NCBI RefSeq assembly: GCF_039555335.1
Contig: NW_027305504.1
Span: 334,501 to 398,500, forward strand
Length of the DNA: 64,000 nt
Direction of reading: 5' to 3'
Source of the DNA: Amphiura filiformis
Lineage: Eukaryota > Echinodermata > Ophiuroidea > Amphilepidida > Amphiuridae
Under the pieces are notes generated by a model. That model was given only the letters and a program-made list of their open reading frames with translations, searched no databases and was not told the DNA's origin. A program made the translations under genes and the position numbers. Position 1 is the stretch's first letter. Every line of letters begins with the position of its first letter. Shown piece after piece: positions 1 through 12,074 of this stretch.

Positions 1-160
1 ATAATCAGGTTTCATGTAATCATGAAATTAAACCTTGTTTGAGGTGTATTCCCATTGCCACAGCATAACGGTTTTCCAACTTGTCTTCAACGATAAAGCT
101 GCTGATCACACCGAAGGCATTGAGGTGGTATGGCTGCTGATGAGCGCTGAGGCTACAACC

Positions 161-318
161 TATAATTAAAGACCGAATTAAAAAAGACTAGTTTGCGTCT
201 GACGTCATGACAAAGGCGCGCCGTGATTGGTTGCTGTCCTGCGCAGTATGGCATTTTTGGTCTGGTTTACAGGACGGCATACGCAAGCTAGTCTTTTTTA
301 ATTCGGTCTTCAATTATA
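161..318. mobile_element. Short inverted-repeat element (MITE-like)
   Basis: About 28 bp at 171-197 (GACCGAATTAAAAAAGACTA and onward) reappears inverted at 281-308, and the match extends weakly outward to TATAATTA at both ends. The interior of about 80 bp has no ORF. This is the form of a non-autonomous DNA transposon. No second copy was seen in the window. Confidence 0.7.
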
Positions 319-1583
319 CAACATATGAGTTTGAAAATATTCTAATGCATAATTCATTAACTTGATAGACCCACGCCATTGGCGCCACGTGCTAGGCGTT
401 TCTAGAATCCCTATAGAATAAGATTAATTTTAATGCTAATTTATTGCACATGCTGAGGAAGCGTGATTACCTTTTTGAACATTCGGAAATGGCGATAGGC
501 GAATTTATGTATGGCGCAAAGAGGTGGGGGATATATATTGGGCTCTCGATATTGGGCGGAAATTAGAGTACTTGTCAGAATATAAATTTGTACAATCGGC
601 CTACATGCCGCGCAATGTGCGGCATTTTAGGTGTAAATTTCAAAGCATACTACCTCCTGCGGAGGCAGAAAAATGTCATGGATGCAGCTCATGATAGCAT
701 ACTAACGCTCGGGGGGGGGGGTAGATATGCTAGGACTTTTAGTATACTACAGTCATGACTTGCTAGTATATTTTAGGCCAACAGGGGCTAACGTAGGGCA
801 GGGCCTAATTATATTCCAGACCTCAGGAGAGGACATCATGTTCAACTAGGCCACAACTGTTGTCATGTTTTTGCTTACCGTTTTTCTTTTGTAGGCCTGC
901 AGCTTCTGACAGGATGACACATTGTATACTCATGCGGTATGCCATTGGTGCTTGTTCAGTCAGATCTCGGCATATAGTACTCATGTCCATGTCACAGTCA
1001 GAATACACAGTCAATAATAATGATGACATGGCCATGACGGTAAACAACATCAGCGTAAAACTCTCCAGTCAGTGCCAGTACCATGAGTACACCTCATGAC
1101 TTTGGACATGTTGGAAGTTGGAACTAGCATGTAACAATCCCGGGCAAAAATCGTGACATCAGGCACAGTCTAACAGATAAATTATAAAAGCAAATCAACT
1201 GATTTCTCCAGGTTAATAGCCTCGGGCCTAGGCCTCGCTGTGCTACGGCTATCCGCTAAATGTTTTGTTGGTACAACATTCTGCATTCATGACATTAAAT
1301 TGATTAAAGACATGACATGAATGATGGAGAGTCTTGCATGGAAGTCGCAGAGTTTTGATCATTAATTGATTGCAGTGACACGATATTTTCAAGTAGCAGT
1401 ATTCTATTCTCTTACCAAGTCAGATGCTAGGCCTGTCTACAAGTACAATCAATCATTCAATGTGATGCCATGCATGTATTCCACCCGTAACACGGTTTGC
1501 ATGCATGCACACGGTCATGGTGCATTGAATTGTCCATTCATACATACTCGCTATATAACAGCATGCGTGATTGGTCGATAGGT
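319..1583. other. No recognisable gene
   Basis: No conserved coding sequence, RNA gene or clear repeat was seen here. The open frames are short, overlap on both strands and look random. An 11-base G run lies at 711-721. Confidence 0.6.
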
Positions 1584-1988
1584 GGGCATAAACAACGTTT
1601 ATGCCCGGCGTTCCGGTCATAAACAAGCCGCGCGAGAACTGATGGACGCTCGCGAGTAGGATATTACGCGTCTATGTTCGCGAGCTCTTTACGCAAAGCG
1701 CGAGTGATGTACGCGATGTTCGCGCGCGTCCAAGCACGATGGACTGAGCAAGAAAACGTTTTCTTACAATTAGCGATGGAGAAACTGTTAAAAATGATAA
1801 GGAACTGGTAGTTTTAGTTTAAAATGATGGTATTTTTAGTTTTGGAGGAAATAACAGCAAGCAGAATGTTGCGTATGTATGAACGGGGTTCATTCATATA
1901 TTTTCATGACTAAACGTTGTTTATGCCCTCGGGCTAAAGCCCTCGGGCATAAACAATCGTTTAGTCATGAAAATATATGAATGAACCC
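1584..1988. mobile_element. Foldback element with near-perfect terminal hairpin and CpG-dense core
   Basis: The segment 1884-1988 folds on itself with arms of about 50 bp. The left arm runs from GGGGTTCATTC to CCCTCGGGCT, and the right arm is its complement apart from one indel and a small inner mismatch. The same terminal word (GGGCATAAAC, GTTTATGCCC) occurs at 1588-1612. Between them, 1625-1740 is unusually rich in CpG (CGCGAG-type words). It reads as a foldback transposon, or two adjacent ends of one. Confidence 0.6.
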
Positions 1989-2689
1989 CTAATTTTTGCA
2001 CGGCAACTTGAGATGCAGACAGAAAGACACACTGCCGCAAGAATGAACTTGTTTTATACGAGAATAGAGTTGATTAAATTTGTCGTCACTCAGGCTCAGA
2101 CAGTACGTAAAAAACAACATCATCACCATGACACCATGACATGTAATAAAATTATAGCATAATAAGCCGCATAGTGTACACACATGCATGCATGCACATT
2201 GCGGTTGCACACACATGACACAGCACCCCTCCCGGCAATACTATCCACACAGATTCTTCCAAATCAGATTATGTACAACTCTTTCTTCGCTTCCAGTTTG
2301 GTCCAAGCGATGTTTGAACACTTGCCGTTCATTTATACCTTGTTTATTATTCCACAAATCGGTATATTATCCAAAAATGTGTCTTCCACACGGCGCCGTG
2401 GTTGAATTTCGGCATCGGTGTTTAAAATTCCGACGAAATGGCGCTGATTTGTTTGATCTCTGGCTATACTTTATATATGGACTGTATAAGTCCATATATG
2501 GATAATAGGCGCGCTGAGATTTCAACGTACCAATTAGAGTTGCGTTTTGCGCGACCCTGTATATACAGGGTCGCGCATGAAAAAGTCCTCCATAAAAAAT
2601 GCACGGATCGTTCTCAGGCCTCGAACTAGACTGCTGCCCTCAGTCGTCAACCATCTGGATTGACGACTGAGAAAACTACGTGGAAAAAA
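1989..2689. other. No gene; two perfect or near-perfect palindromes
   Basis: A perfect 30-bp palindrome lies at 2548-2577 (half site TGCGCGACCCTGTAT). A stem of 12 bp with a 9-base loop lies at 2639-2671 (CTCAGTCGTCAA and its complement), and another hairpin lies near 2473-2500. No coding signal is supported. These may be remnants of foldback elements. Confidence 0.5.
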
Positions 2690-2880
2690 AGTGACGGATT
2701 TTGCAACAGGATTCCTGTGGCATAGAGCGTGCGCAGTTGTGTCCAAATTGACCTTTTGACCGAGTTTGTTGTTTTTAGAAGTTCAGAGCGCGATCTTGTC
2801 ACAGCAGCGCGGTACAGCGACACGGTACACGGGCGCCGCTAGTCAGTCGCGCTACGGCGCATAACCAAAGTCGCATTGAA
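2690..2880. repeat. Diverged dispersed repeat, copy 1
   Basis: Words such as TGCGCAGTTGT, GATCTTGTCACAGCAG and GCATAACCAAAGT recur in the same order at 62230-62375 in the same orientation, with many differences. It is an old dispersed repeat of unknown class. Confidence 0.5.
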
Positions 2881-4195
2881 TAGTTTTCAGAAGTCCGTCA
2901 TGATTTGGGCTGTAAGATAATCAGTCGTCACTACGAAGCATGACAGTACATGCGAAGTGTAGACGGCTGATTGGAATTAGTCTAGCCTCGAACGAGCCGC
3001 CGCCATGTTTGTCCGCCATTTTGCGAGTGAGAGGCCAGGGACTCAGGCTAGGCTACGCCCCCTGCTGTGAAAGACACAAAGCAGTATTTTTATCTCCCGT
3101 TTAATTCACGTGGTGTGAACCCCAAAACACTGAAGACATAAGCTATATTTCATGCCGTTCACCTGTGTAAAAGCGAATATGGAAAGGTTTTAAAGCCATA
3201 TTGTAACATTTCCTTTAGAAATAAAATTGTATTTTCTTTTCACAAAATATTAGTTTCACTTGCAGATTATATTTTCTTTTAATTTTGGACAAAACAGATG
3301 AGGCAATACCACAGAATTCTGTGGGCAATGCAAGAAACTAATCGCTATGTAATACCAGCGCATAATGTCGCCAATGCGAGCCACTCCTTCGAACGTGAGT
3401 CGGGTCGGTTCTTTTGATATGTTTCGACTGTCCACAACCCATATACGTACTGTGTTATAAACATCGCGCACGCGTTCGACAAATATTTCCATCGTAATAG
3501 CAAAACGACGGTTCCTGTGGTTTTTCAATGATTTCTGATTTCAACAAAACTACGGCACCCAAAGTCTTGATTTTTGCAGGGTATGTTAGTTTCCAAAAGT
3601 ACATTATAATCGTGTAAAAAACAAAATTTAGAAAAATGTTGAGGGCGTCTTTCTTAACAAATGTTACAATATGACTTTAACAAAGAGCAATCTCCGAAAT
3701 CTGTATTGTAAAGCCTACGGAACGTAAACTGTCTCAATTGCATAACAAAGAACAACTTAAACTCAATAAATCGCTTTCTCCTGAGTGGGTTTGGAGCGGA
3801 GAACATATCTTACACTTCCCATAATGCATTTCTGCCATTTCAATTTTCTGTACTGATTTGCTATGTAGTGCAACATGTGTCGATAGTGATGAAATATACC
3901 TCAGTGAATGTAAAGCACACATCCATGTCGTGAAATATATTTCTTGACTAGCGACCCATGTTCAGCAAGTCTATTCTCAAAATGAAAACAAAGGAAACCT
4001 GTAAAAAGTAATGGGAGCGTCACTTGATGAAATGAAGGGATGTATCACATTCTGGGAAAGGTATGATATATTTTCTGGGGTTTGAGTTGAAAAATAGGAC
4101 CAATACCAATTTCTGGGTCTCGATAAACATGAAAAGTGTGACTTGTTTTCTGCATACAAAATATGGTCTGAAACTTTTTTAATGTGTATAGACTA
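2881..4195. other. No recognised gene; one unassigned 90-codon ORF and a YY1-like motif
   Basis: A minus-strand ORF at 3256-3528 (90 codons) has no family signature that I recognise and is not flanked by evident splice sites, so I do not call it a gene. On the minus strand near 3005-3032 the sequence reads CAAAATGGCGGACAAACATG. This resembles the AAnATGGCGGC core of YY1-type promoter elements, but no downstream coding exon was found. Confidence 0.4.
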
Positions 4196-4440
4196 TAGAG
4201 GTTTAACATACTGCAGTTACTGTCCGTTTTCCTATACACAATACACAGTGCTCTCACCATTGACGCGTGACCCCTACAAATGATCTACGTTGGAAGAATG
4301 GGCACTTGCCTAGTTAACATCACTGTGTGAAAAATAACCAGCCAATATGTTAGCTATTCTCCAAACTTCTAGCAAATATATTTCTCTAACATGACCTAAA
4401 ATTACAGCTAGGTTAGATGTTCAGAAATAGTCGCACTTTT
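4196..4440. repeat. Dispersed repeat, inverted relative to 10230-10400
   Basis: The stretch containing CACCATTGACGCGTGACC and GTGTGAAAAATAACCAG is the reverse complement, with moderate divergence, of 10230-10400 (GGTCACGCGTCAATGGTGAG and TGGTTATTTTTTACAC). No coding content. The class is unknown. Confidence 0.6.
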
Positions 4441-4603
4441 GTAAAATATGAGTGAGGGCAAGGCATAGCTAGCCAACTCCCCGTGTTAATTGAATGGAGA
4501 TTTGACCGAAAATATTGGTATCGGACCGCTCACTTCTGAAGGATGCCACAAAAACCGGTACAAGCTACATTTTAACTATTCTCTGGCAATCATCATGATG
4601 AGT

Positions 4604-5224
4604 TGAATACATGAATACAAAAGCCACCTAAGTCCATGGGAAGTGATTTTGAGAGAAAACCTGTGTATCATTTTAATTCCTTCAGTTAGATTTACCTGGT
4701 CAATATGGTAAGTTTTACGTGCAAATGAGTGGATTAACCTGTATTAGGTATGACGATTAGCATTTCAGGGACTTCGTGGGGTTCATTTTAAATTTTGGAC
4801 TTAGGTGGTTGTTTGAATCATATACAAAGACAACAATGTTAGAATGAGATTACCACTAGTAAGATAATACAAAATAAAGCGCACAGGTATGTATAATGTT
4901 GATAAGCATTCTGCCATGTAATATAAACCACACACTTTCTTTTATTAAACCCATTTTTTTTTCAAAAGTCACTCTCTAGCAATGAATGTGTTACAAGTGG
5001 ACTTTTATACATACTGGGTTTTAATCAATGTGTTACAAGACTCAAATCATGGAATTGGGTGATTCTTTCATACATGCTATTTTTCACATGCTCAATAGAC
5101 ACAGAGGATGAATTTGAGTTGTTCTTTCATACATATGGCAGGCCTATGTAAAGCAACACTTTCCCATGCTTAACTCAATTTGGTTCAAGTATGGACTTAG
5201 GTGGTTTATGTATTCATATATTCA
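4604..5224. mobile_element. 620-bp TIR element, copy 1
   Basis: The left end TGAATACATGAATACAAAAG is matched by the inverted right end near 5190-5224, giving terminal inverted repeats of about 34 bp. The whole unit is nearly identical to 17474-18087 in the same orientation (few mismatches and small indels by eye), so both copies are fairly young. It has no transposase ORF and is therefore non-autonomous. Confidence 0.8.
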
Positions 5225-5450
5225 GTTTCTTATATAGTATGCCGAAATTGGGTACTGTAGGTGATTGACAAATGGTCGCACTTTCCTGATAAATAAGTGA
5301 CAGTGAACATGAAATATCAGCGCCCATAAACCCAAGTTAGTAGCTAGTTAGTGGAGGCCGTCACGGGACTGATTATTGATTATTGAAGTGCCTTATTAAT
5401 AGATACGCACGATTTAGGGCAAGAAAAACAAACCGGGACACTTTTGGAGA

Positions 5451-5484
<34 letters not shown>

Positions 5485-5503
5485 GACATCATCATCATCA
5501 TCA
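5451..5503. repeat. (ATC)n microsatellite
   Basis: An almost uninterrupted ATC/CAT trinucleotide run, broken once by CGAC. It directly precedes the tandem array at 5575-5950. Confidence 0.95.
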
Positions 5504-5574
5504 CTTTCTACATTTTTTCTAAACAACATAGGGCCTACCGTTTTAATAAGATTTTTTCTTGAAATGCATGTAAC

Positions 5575-5950
5575 TATAATTATTGTTTAGAGCGTGATGA
5601 AATAAAACATCACGATTTTCATCACAAAACAAATATAATGCATAAGAAATCGTTTGTTTTAGAGCGTGATGATGAAATAAAACATCACGATTTTCATCCC
5701 GAAACAAAGTAATACATAAGAAATCAATTTTTCGTGAGTGATGAAATAAAACATCAAAATTGTCATCACGAAACAAAGTAATACATGAGAAATCGTTTGT
5801 TTTAAAGCGTGATGAAATAAAACATCACAATTTTCATCACAAAACAAAGTAATAGGCCTACAAAAGAAATACATTTTTCAAGAGTGATTGAATAAAACAT
5901 CACGATTTTCATCACGGAACAAAGTAATACATAAGACATCGTTTGTTTGA
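5575..5950. repeat. Tandem array of about five 73-80 bp units
   Basis: Each unit contains GTGATGAAATAAAACATCAC, then ATTTTCATCAC, then AAACAAAGTAATACATAAGA. Five units start near 5590, 5665, 5735, 5810 and 5885. The words TGATGAAAT and ATTTTCATCA within a unit can form a small hairpin. Short minus-strand ORFs over the array are by-products of its periodicity. Confidence 0.9.
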
Positions 5951-6285
5951 TTGCAATCAACCGCGACAGTTCGTCGCACACACATAACAATGCACTGCGA
6001 TCAAATAGGTTGATGACAACATTTGATTGAATGGACTGCACTGCGCCATGATCATGATGATTACGTGCACCGGTTCAAATCCTTTGTTTGGAGCCAATCA
6101 ATAATTTCACGTACAGCCTCTATGCAAATTAGAGTTTACACACGCTGCAGCTGGGGTAATCGACCGAAGCTTGTTGCCGTTAGTGATCACACCACTCCAC
6201 GCCATACATAAATTCTCCCAGTCACATTTCCCCAATATGAAATTTTTAAAAAGTAAAATTTTTAATTTTACTTCTTTTAAAGTTT

Positions 6286-6392
6286 GGCAGTGGCGGGGTT
6301 CGAACTCACGCCCCAGTCGCCCCACCGCTTTGGCTATCACGTACGGTATACCATATGAACAGCGCCTTAGACCGCTCGAGCACGAAGGACTT
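6286..6392 (-). pseudogene. tRNA-Leu-like pseudogene or SINE head
   Basis: On the minus strand an A-box-like GAGCGGTCTAAGGCGCTG, typical of tRNA-Leu D arms, is followed about 55 bases on by a B-box-like GAGTTCGAACCCC. The acceptor strands do not pair and the T stem is imperfect, so it is not a working tRNA as it stands. An A/T-rich tract follows on the 3' side. A SINE derived from tRNA-Leu or a decayed tRNA gene both fit. Confidence 0.55.
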
Positions 6393-6419
6393 GATAGTGT
6401 CATTGTGAAAATTTAAACA

Positions 6420-7779
6420 TATATTATTAATAAATCGCAACTTTATTACTACATCATATTTTGGAATTTTATCGGCTTAAAACATTAATGTGTATTATAA
6501 TAAAGCTACCATTATTTATATTGTTGAATTCTTAAGCGCATAGAGACAATTAATACGAGGGTCTTATGAATAGGCCTACATACACAATACATAAAATCGA
6601 TTTTGATATCGGCCACGTGCTCTGCTGTGCATGTGGTTTCCCGTAGAGTGGCGGAAGTTGTATTACGAAGTGCATCCGAACTCCATTTTGAAGCAAATGC
6701 TTTTGACAAGGCATTGGATTGTTCCAGTTTGCATCCTAAATCCACATTAGACCCCTAATTTTATTTACGAAATCAAAAGATTAGATTATCATAACAACAA
6801 AACGGTAATCTTTTGTCGGGTCTAATGTGAAAATTACATTAAAAAAATGCAGTTTTTACAGAATTAATATTCACTTAATTCCAAAAAAAAAATGGCGTAT
6901 ATAAGATTGAAATAAATTCTCTACCTTCTATACTAGATCAATTGTGACGCAAGTTGTTATCAAAAATTGTTGTGATAGATGTACAGTTAATATTCACATA
7001 TTCCATTACCTATCTGATGGTACAGTTTTTACACAGAAAATATTTATTTGAAAAACCTGCCACTCGGCTTTTTCCGGAAAGGTCACAGGGTCGCCGTGAC
7101 CTGTGCAATAATTACAATTAAAATTTTTCTTATTCTAACAGCAAGCGTTTCTAAAATGCATTATGGCGAAATGTGGTGTAGTTAGTGATCGAATGCATGA
7201 GCTTATTTGCTTTACTGAATCGATTTACTGGATTAATTTCCTGTTAACTGGGTTTAATGCCACAAAGGTCGAATCGCCTTTGCCATGGACCATGACTGCA
7301 TCATGAGTGGCGTGAGTTTTTGCGAAAACGAGAGACCCAGGTTTCTAAAATACCTTGTCAAATTTTCATTTTCTTGATTTTCTAGTCTTATGTAAATCTT
7401 CTTCGTTTCCCACAAGCAACATCGCACAAGGTAGTCTCGGTCCCAGCCGATTTGTGCTCCTTCGTCACTAAACAAACCGTCTGGCGACAACCTCATAATA
7501 CGTCTTTTCTGATTGGCTGAACATTAACGCCATAAATACTGGCGTTAAATTTTGCTGTCAATCAACGCTGGGCTTCCGCGCATGCAGCGGATGATAGACA
7601 GCTATGCGGTTACATAAATCCCAAGATAAATCCACACAACGTACGTGCAAGTCGCGTACATGAAAGGCGATACAGACGATCGGCGCCTCAGTAGCTGCTA
7701 AAGCTAGCGTACATTTTTCGTTTGCGGTATCTACAAAGAGTGAAGGGCCTATGATGTTTAGTGTCACTTACACAAGTCA
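6420..7779. other. No recognised gene
   Basis: An 80-codon minus-strand ORF (7254-7496) belongs to no family I know and is not supported by splice or neighbour context. A short inverted GGTCAC...GTGACC pair lies near 7081-7105. Nothing else is supported. Confidence 0.5.
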
Positions 7780-8064
7780 TTAAGGGGTAATACTTCCAAT
7801 TTACGGCCAATAACGTGATTTAAGACACTACAAATGCTTCTACAAAACACACAGCACAGTGACGACACTTGCACACATGCATTTACATCAGCCAGTGTCT
7901 ATGGGGTGTTCACAGATTTGGGGTAAAGGTCGAGGGGTCATTTTGGTCTGAAATTTAAAAAAATCAAAAATTAAATTATGTCTAACGTTACAGAGTGCAG
8001 TGAAGGCACTTGCACATAAGTATTGTTATTAGTCAATGTCTATTAGGTGTTAACACCTTTGGGG
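7780..8064. repeat. Two diverged 130-150 bp tandem units
   Basis: The words CACTTGCACACATGCATT, AGTGTCTATGGGGTGTT and CACTTGCACATAAGTATT mark two successive units. Related units occur at 13795-14450. This copy carries the uninterrupted join GGGTGTTCACAGATTT, into which the SINE at 13904-14210 is inserted in the other array. Confidence 0.65.
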
Positions 8065-8201
8065 CCAAAAAGTAGACTACCCCGAGTCCACTTGCCCATT
8101 CTGCATATACTCTGGGTATTGTATTTGAGCTTAAAACTCTGATTTAATTAATGTGTGCACAATTGATAGATTTTCACATCTGATCTTTTTAGTCACCCTA
8201 T
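8065..8201. repeat. Dispersed 850-bp repeat, first fragment
   Basis: It matches the reverse complement of about 39640-39780 (TGTGCACAATTGATAGATTTT and TTCACATCTGAT). The rest of the repeat continues at 11361-12066, so this copy is split by the insertion 8202-11360. Confidence 0.7.
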
Positions 8202-8457
8202 CACACCGTCATCATCCCTATATCTTCGTGTTAAAAATTGCCGTGGTAGTACGATAAATCCTCACGTTTTTCAACAACTACGCATGGTGATTTTGAGCTA
8301 TTTTGTTCGAGATAGGCCGTGCGACTCAGGCTATGCATACAATTTGAGATTTTGAGAGCCGGCCACACTGTTTCTATTCTATGTTTTATGATTTTCGCAT
8401 GATCAGTATATGGCTGACCGTAACCGCCACAACGTGTATGGCAAGCCAAGGGGCCAA

Positions 8458-9371
8458 AAGCGTGGAACAGCTACGCGTAGCTTCTTTCTCGTTACGAGCA
8501 GCTGTTTGACCAATCAAAATAGTCAAATTTAATCACGTGTTTGGGTCGTTAGCAGCGCGTAGTATAGTTATTGGTATCCTCTTTCACAATTATTATTATC
8601 TTGTAATTAATTTACGGAATTAGCATAGATAACGAACGGGTAAAGGAGGCCAAATCACAGCACGTGTCAAGAGAAGATGCGTGGCCTTCACAAACCCAGC
8701 AAACTCCAGCAATTTGACAGAAGAACTTTTAATCCTTTGATGAGGAAGAGCACTTTTGTGTGCTCGCTGTCTTCTTCGTTGCTGTATTAAAATTAGCTCA
8801 ATTATTGGCTATATAAACTGGTTAAAATGTACTTCTTTTTGAAGCACGAAGACCATCACACACATGGGGGGGTCCTAAATATAGAAAAAGTCGGCGTCAA
8901 TAAATTGCGGCCCTCACTATTTCGGCATCAAAATGTTATGACCCCGACTCCCACCACCGATACACCGTACCCCCCTAGGCTAAAATTGTATTGAAATCAG
9001 TCTTTTGAATACAATAAACACACTATCTGTAGTCATCTTGTGACTCCCTACATTTTGTCATTATCAATTTATGACCCCCTCCCCTTATTTTTCTTTCCAA
9101 AAAGTATGACCCCTATATTTGGGATCCCTTCCGAAGAAAATGATAGCCCCTAAATATAGAACAATCATCATTCTGTTCAGATATTACTTTAATATCACCT
9201 ATACCATTTTTTGCTGATATACTACAGATATTTTCATTTACAAAAATTAACAACGTAATATTTGTGAGAGAGGATGTTTACATCAGCTCCACGTGTTTAA
9301 AACCGCGAATCTGATTGGTTAATAAGCTGCACGTAACGAGAAAGAAGCTGCGCGTAGGTAGTCCCACGTTC
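8458..9371. mobile_element. Inner TIR unit 1
   Basis: The left end CAGCTACGCGTAGCTTCTTT followed by CTCGTTACG is inverted at 9331-9370 (CGTAACGAGAAAGAAGCTGC). No coding domain was found inside. It lies within the larger element 8202-11360. Confidence 0.7.
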
Positions 9372-9395
9372 TGAGCCGCTTAGCTTGCCATAATA

Positions 9396-10838
9396 TGTAC
9401 GTGGAGCTGCTACGCGTAGCTTACTTTTCGCTTCGCGGAGCTAAATTGACCAATCATGTTAGATCTTTTCATTACGCGGAGCCAGTTGATGCATCATCGT
9501 TCCAGAGAGAAAAACTTGCCAAAATTAATGTTTACTATATGTGGATTTTAAATGAATCGAATGTAAATAAACCACAAACAGTTGTACAGGATCAATACCA
9601 TTGTTTGATTAGTGTATAGTCAATGTTACCTTGCATGCATGTGCCATGTGTGTGGCGTGTTTGTTTGTTTGTCTGTGTCAGGCCAGGATCACTGACACCC
9701 ACGGTACTGATACTGTCATACTATCACGGTGATCATATTGTTGAATGTTGTTGACTTTAAAATAATCATGATGCAGTCATGTCTACAGTAGAATTCACCA
9801 CGACCTTTGAAGGACTTAAACCCCATTAAAAGCTATTAAACCAAGATAACACTCAATGAAAACAGCTCAACTATGTTACATCAGATCTTCTCTGGTTAAA
9901 TACACACTGCACTTGTGTCTGTTTTACCTGTGCAATGAACAATGAGCTGGTATTATAGTTTCAGTTGGGTGAATGATTATAAAGCGAACGCAAGGTAACA
10001 ATACTGTCTGGGCTTTTGTTTACGAAATGAGACAATAGTCTGCTTATTGTTAACCAGCGTTCTTGAAAATGAGAAGCATAATGGTTTGCAGACTTAACAC
10101 GGTTTAGAAATAATTTGTTCATATTTTTTGGTGTTATCTGTCGTTTACATATCCTTCCTAAAACACAAAAGTACCAATATTTCCAAACACCTAAATTAGC
10201 TAAAAATTTAGGAAATGTTACAAAACTATATTTTCTAGAATTTCAGAGAATACTTTAAATATTGACTGGTTATTTTTTACACAGTGACGTCATATAGGCA
10301 ATGGCATAATACTTCTAACATACACTAGGTCACGCGTCAATGGTGAGCGCACTGAGTATTGTGTATAGGAAAACGGGCAGTACCGTAACTACAGTATGTA
10401 TGGCCTACTACTAGTATATAAAGTAAATCCGAACTGGTTTGCTGAAGGTCGAATTCCGCAGGCCACGCCGCGCAAGATGTACAGATCAGCTCCCGGCGAT
10501 ACACTGCAGATCGCAGAATTGTGTGCATGGTTTACCACCACTCTGCCTAGCTATATAGTTGTGTACAATACTGTATGAGTTTCTTGTGAGTGCATGTCCA
10601 TCTTAATAATAAGTCGGTTCGTACTTTACATAAATTACTTTTTGAATCATAACTATCGTGACCGAGGATATCTTGCAACTACGTGAAGCTCGTCTGGCAA
10701 ATTCTTAATGACTAAATTCGCTTCACGTAATGAGTAAGTCGTACTTGATTGGTCAGTTTTACCTAAAAACTCTAACATGATTGGTCAATTTGGCTCCACG
10801 GAACAAAAAGTCAGCTACGCGTAGCAGCTCCACGTTGT
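9396..10838. mobile_element. Inner TIR unit 2
   Basis: ACGTGGAGCTGCTACGCGTA at the left end is inverted at the right end near 10815-10836, and ACCAATCATGTTAGA at 9449-9463 is inverted near 10775-10790. Its ends resemble those of unit 1, so the two are related. It contains a diverged copy of the 4196-4440 repeat (10230-10400). Confidence 0.7.
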
Positions 10839-11360
10839 GGCGGTTGCGGCCTACCATATCAGTATCCCATATGATATTTCTATTGTAAGAAAATTTTATT
10901 TGTTGTCACGTAAATCACAGGTTTCGTTTAAATGTACTAACTGGAAATTAAATGTACTAATTAGTGAGGACCGGTATTTTGCTGTGGATATGTTTAACTG
11001 CAATTTTGATGTAAAACATTTGAAATCCGCTGTAAAAATTTTGATAATATTCAACTCTTTGAGAAAATTATTTTATAAAGGAATGCTGGTAAAACCAGGT
11101 GCAATACAATGTACATTATTGACACACTATCACGCTCTTTATCTTCGTCAATAATAGAATAATCGATTTCAATCGAATTGAATGCATGAGTTTGTAGTTG
11201 ACTACTGAGCGACCTAAGCGATCGATTGCTAGCCAATCAGATAGAACTCCTTTTCTTGCGTTCAGTGAAATACCACTCGCCTGTCGCTCACTACCACTCG
11301 CCCGTCGCTCACCAACGGAGTATTAAATTTATATTTATCGTATAGGACGTCGACGGTGTG

Positions 11361-12066
11361 CCCTACACCCTCTGTTTGTTAGCTCCCCAAGTGGACTACT
11401 GACATTGGATTGCGGTCAGAGATGCTTAACACGGCTGTCTATGAGCTTCTATGGATGAGATTGTCGGAAATCTGGCCTACTAAAATTGGCCATGATGTAA
11501 TGCATCTTTAAATGGATCTGGCTTGTGATTGGTCGCCCAGATCTCGTTATGGTTTAAATCCTCCGGGTACCTATTATTACCATTAATAACTACATGGTAC
11601 ACAAGTCTGCCGCCATTGTGTTGTGTAATTGCATGAACGCGTCACTAAGTGCATGAGCGCGTATTGTATTTGCTTGCGGTTAAATTTGATTGATAAACAA
11701 GTGTGATTGACAGTGTGAGTGTCAGGGACTTTGCCCACTCAAAATCCTGTTTAAAATTGGAAGTCCATAGTCTATTTTTAACCTGAAATTTCGCGATTAA
11801 TAAACTTGCAGATTGTTCAGTGAAGTGCCAATACAATTATGACATTATGGTAATTTATGTTGCATTCAATAATATAAGCCTACGTACACTTTACTTTTAC
11901 TGTCACTAATATAATTATATAAACTTTTTCATAACAATTTTATACTAGTATATATTTTGATGTAATAAATATCAGTATAATTTCGAGTTCAACTGAATGC
12001 TTTCATCATGATCAACATTAACAACATGCTTTTATTTATCAAAAATAGACTATGGCATAGTCTAGG
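11361..12066. repeat. Dispersed 850-bp repeat, second fragment
   Basis: About 700 bp matches the reverse complement of 38945-39635 across the whole length, including ATAATATAAGCC-type and TTTATTTATCAAAAATAGAC words. It ends in the palindrome GACTATGGCATAGTC. Neither copy has a conserved ORF. Confidence 0.75.
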
Positions 12067-12074
12067 GCCAAAGG

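Larger units (their letters stand above)
8202..11360. mobile_element. 3.16-kb inserted TIR element
   Basis: The left end CACACCGTC and the right end GACGGTGTG are inverted, and the match continues weakly inward. The element is flanked by CCCTAT on the left and CCCTAC on the right, where an uninterrupted copy of the host repeat (reverse strand near 39650) has a single CCCTAC. It contains two further inverted-repeat units (8458-9371 and 9396-10838). AACCGCCACAACGTG near 8424-8438 is inverted near 10832-10845. No transposase domain was recognised. Confidence 0.65.

Noticed and set aside
3256..3528. 90-codon minus-strand ORF as a gene
   Set aside because: No known domain, no splice context and no neighbour support; an ORF of this length is expected by chance in 64 kb.
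5543..6041. Cysteine/phenylalanine-rich repeated small proteins on the minus strand
   Set aside because: These frames lie on the 73-80 bp tandem array and its flank and mirror its periodicity.
7254..7496. 80-codon minus-strand ORF as a gene
   Set aside because: The sequence looks fairly protein-like but I recognise no family and see no exon structure.
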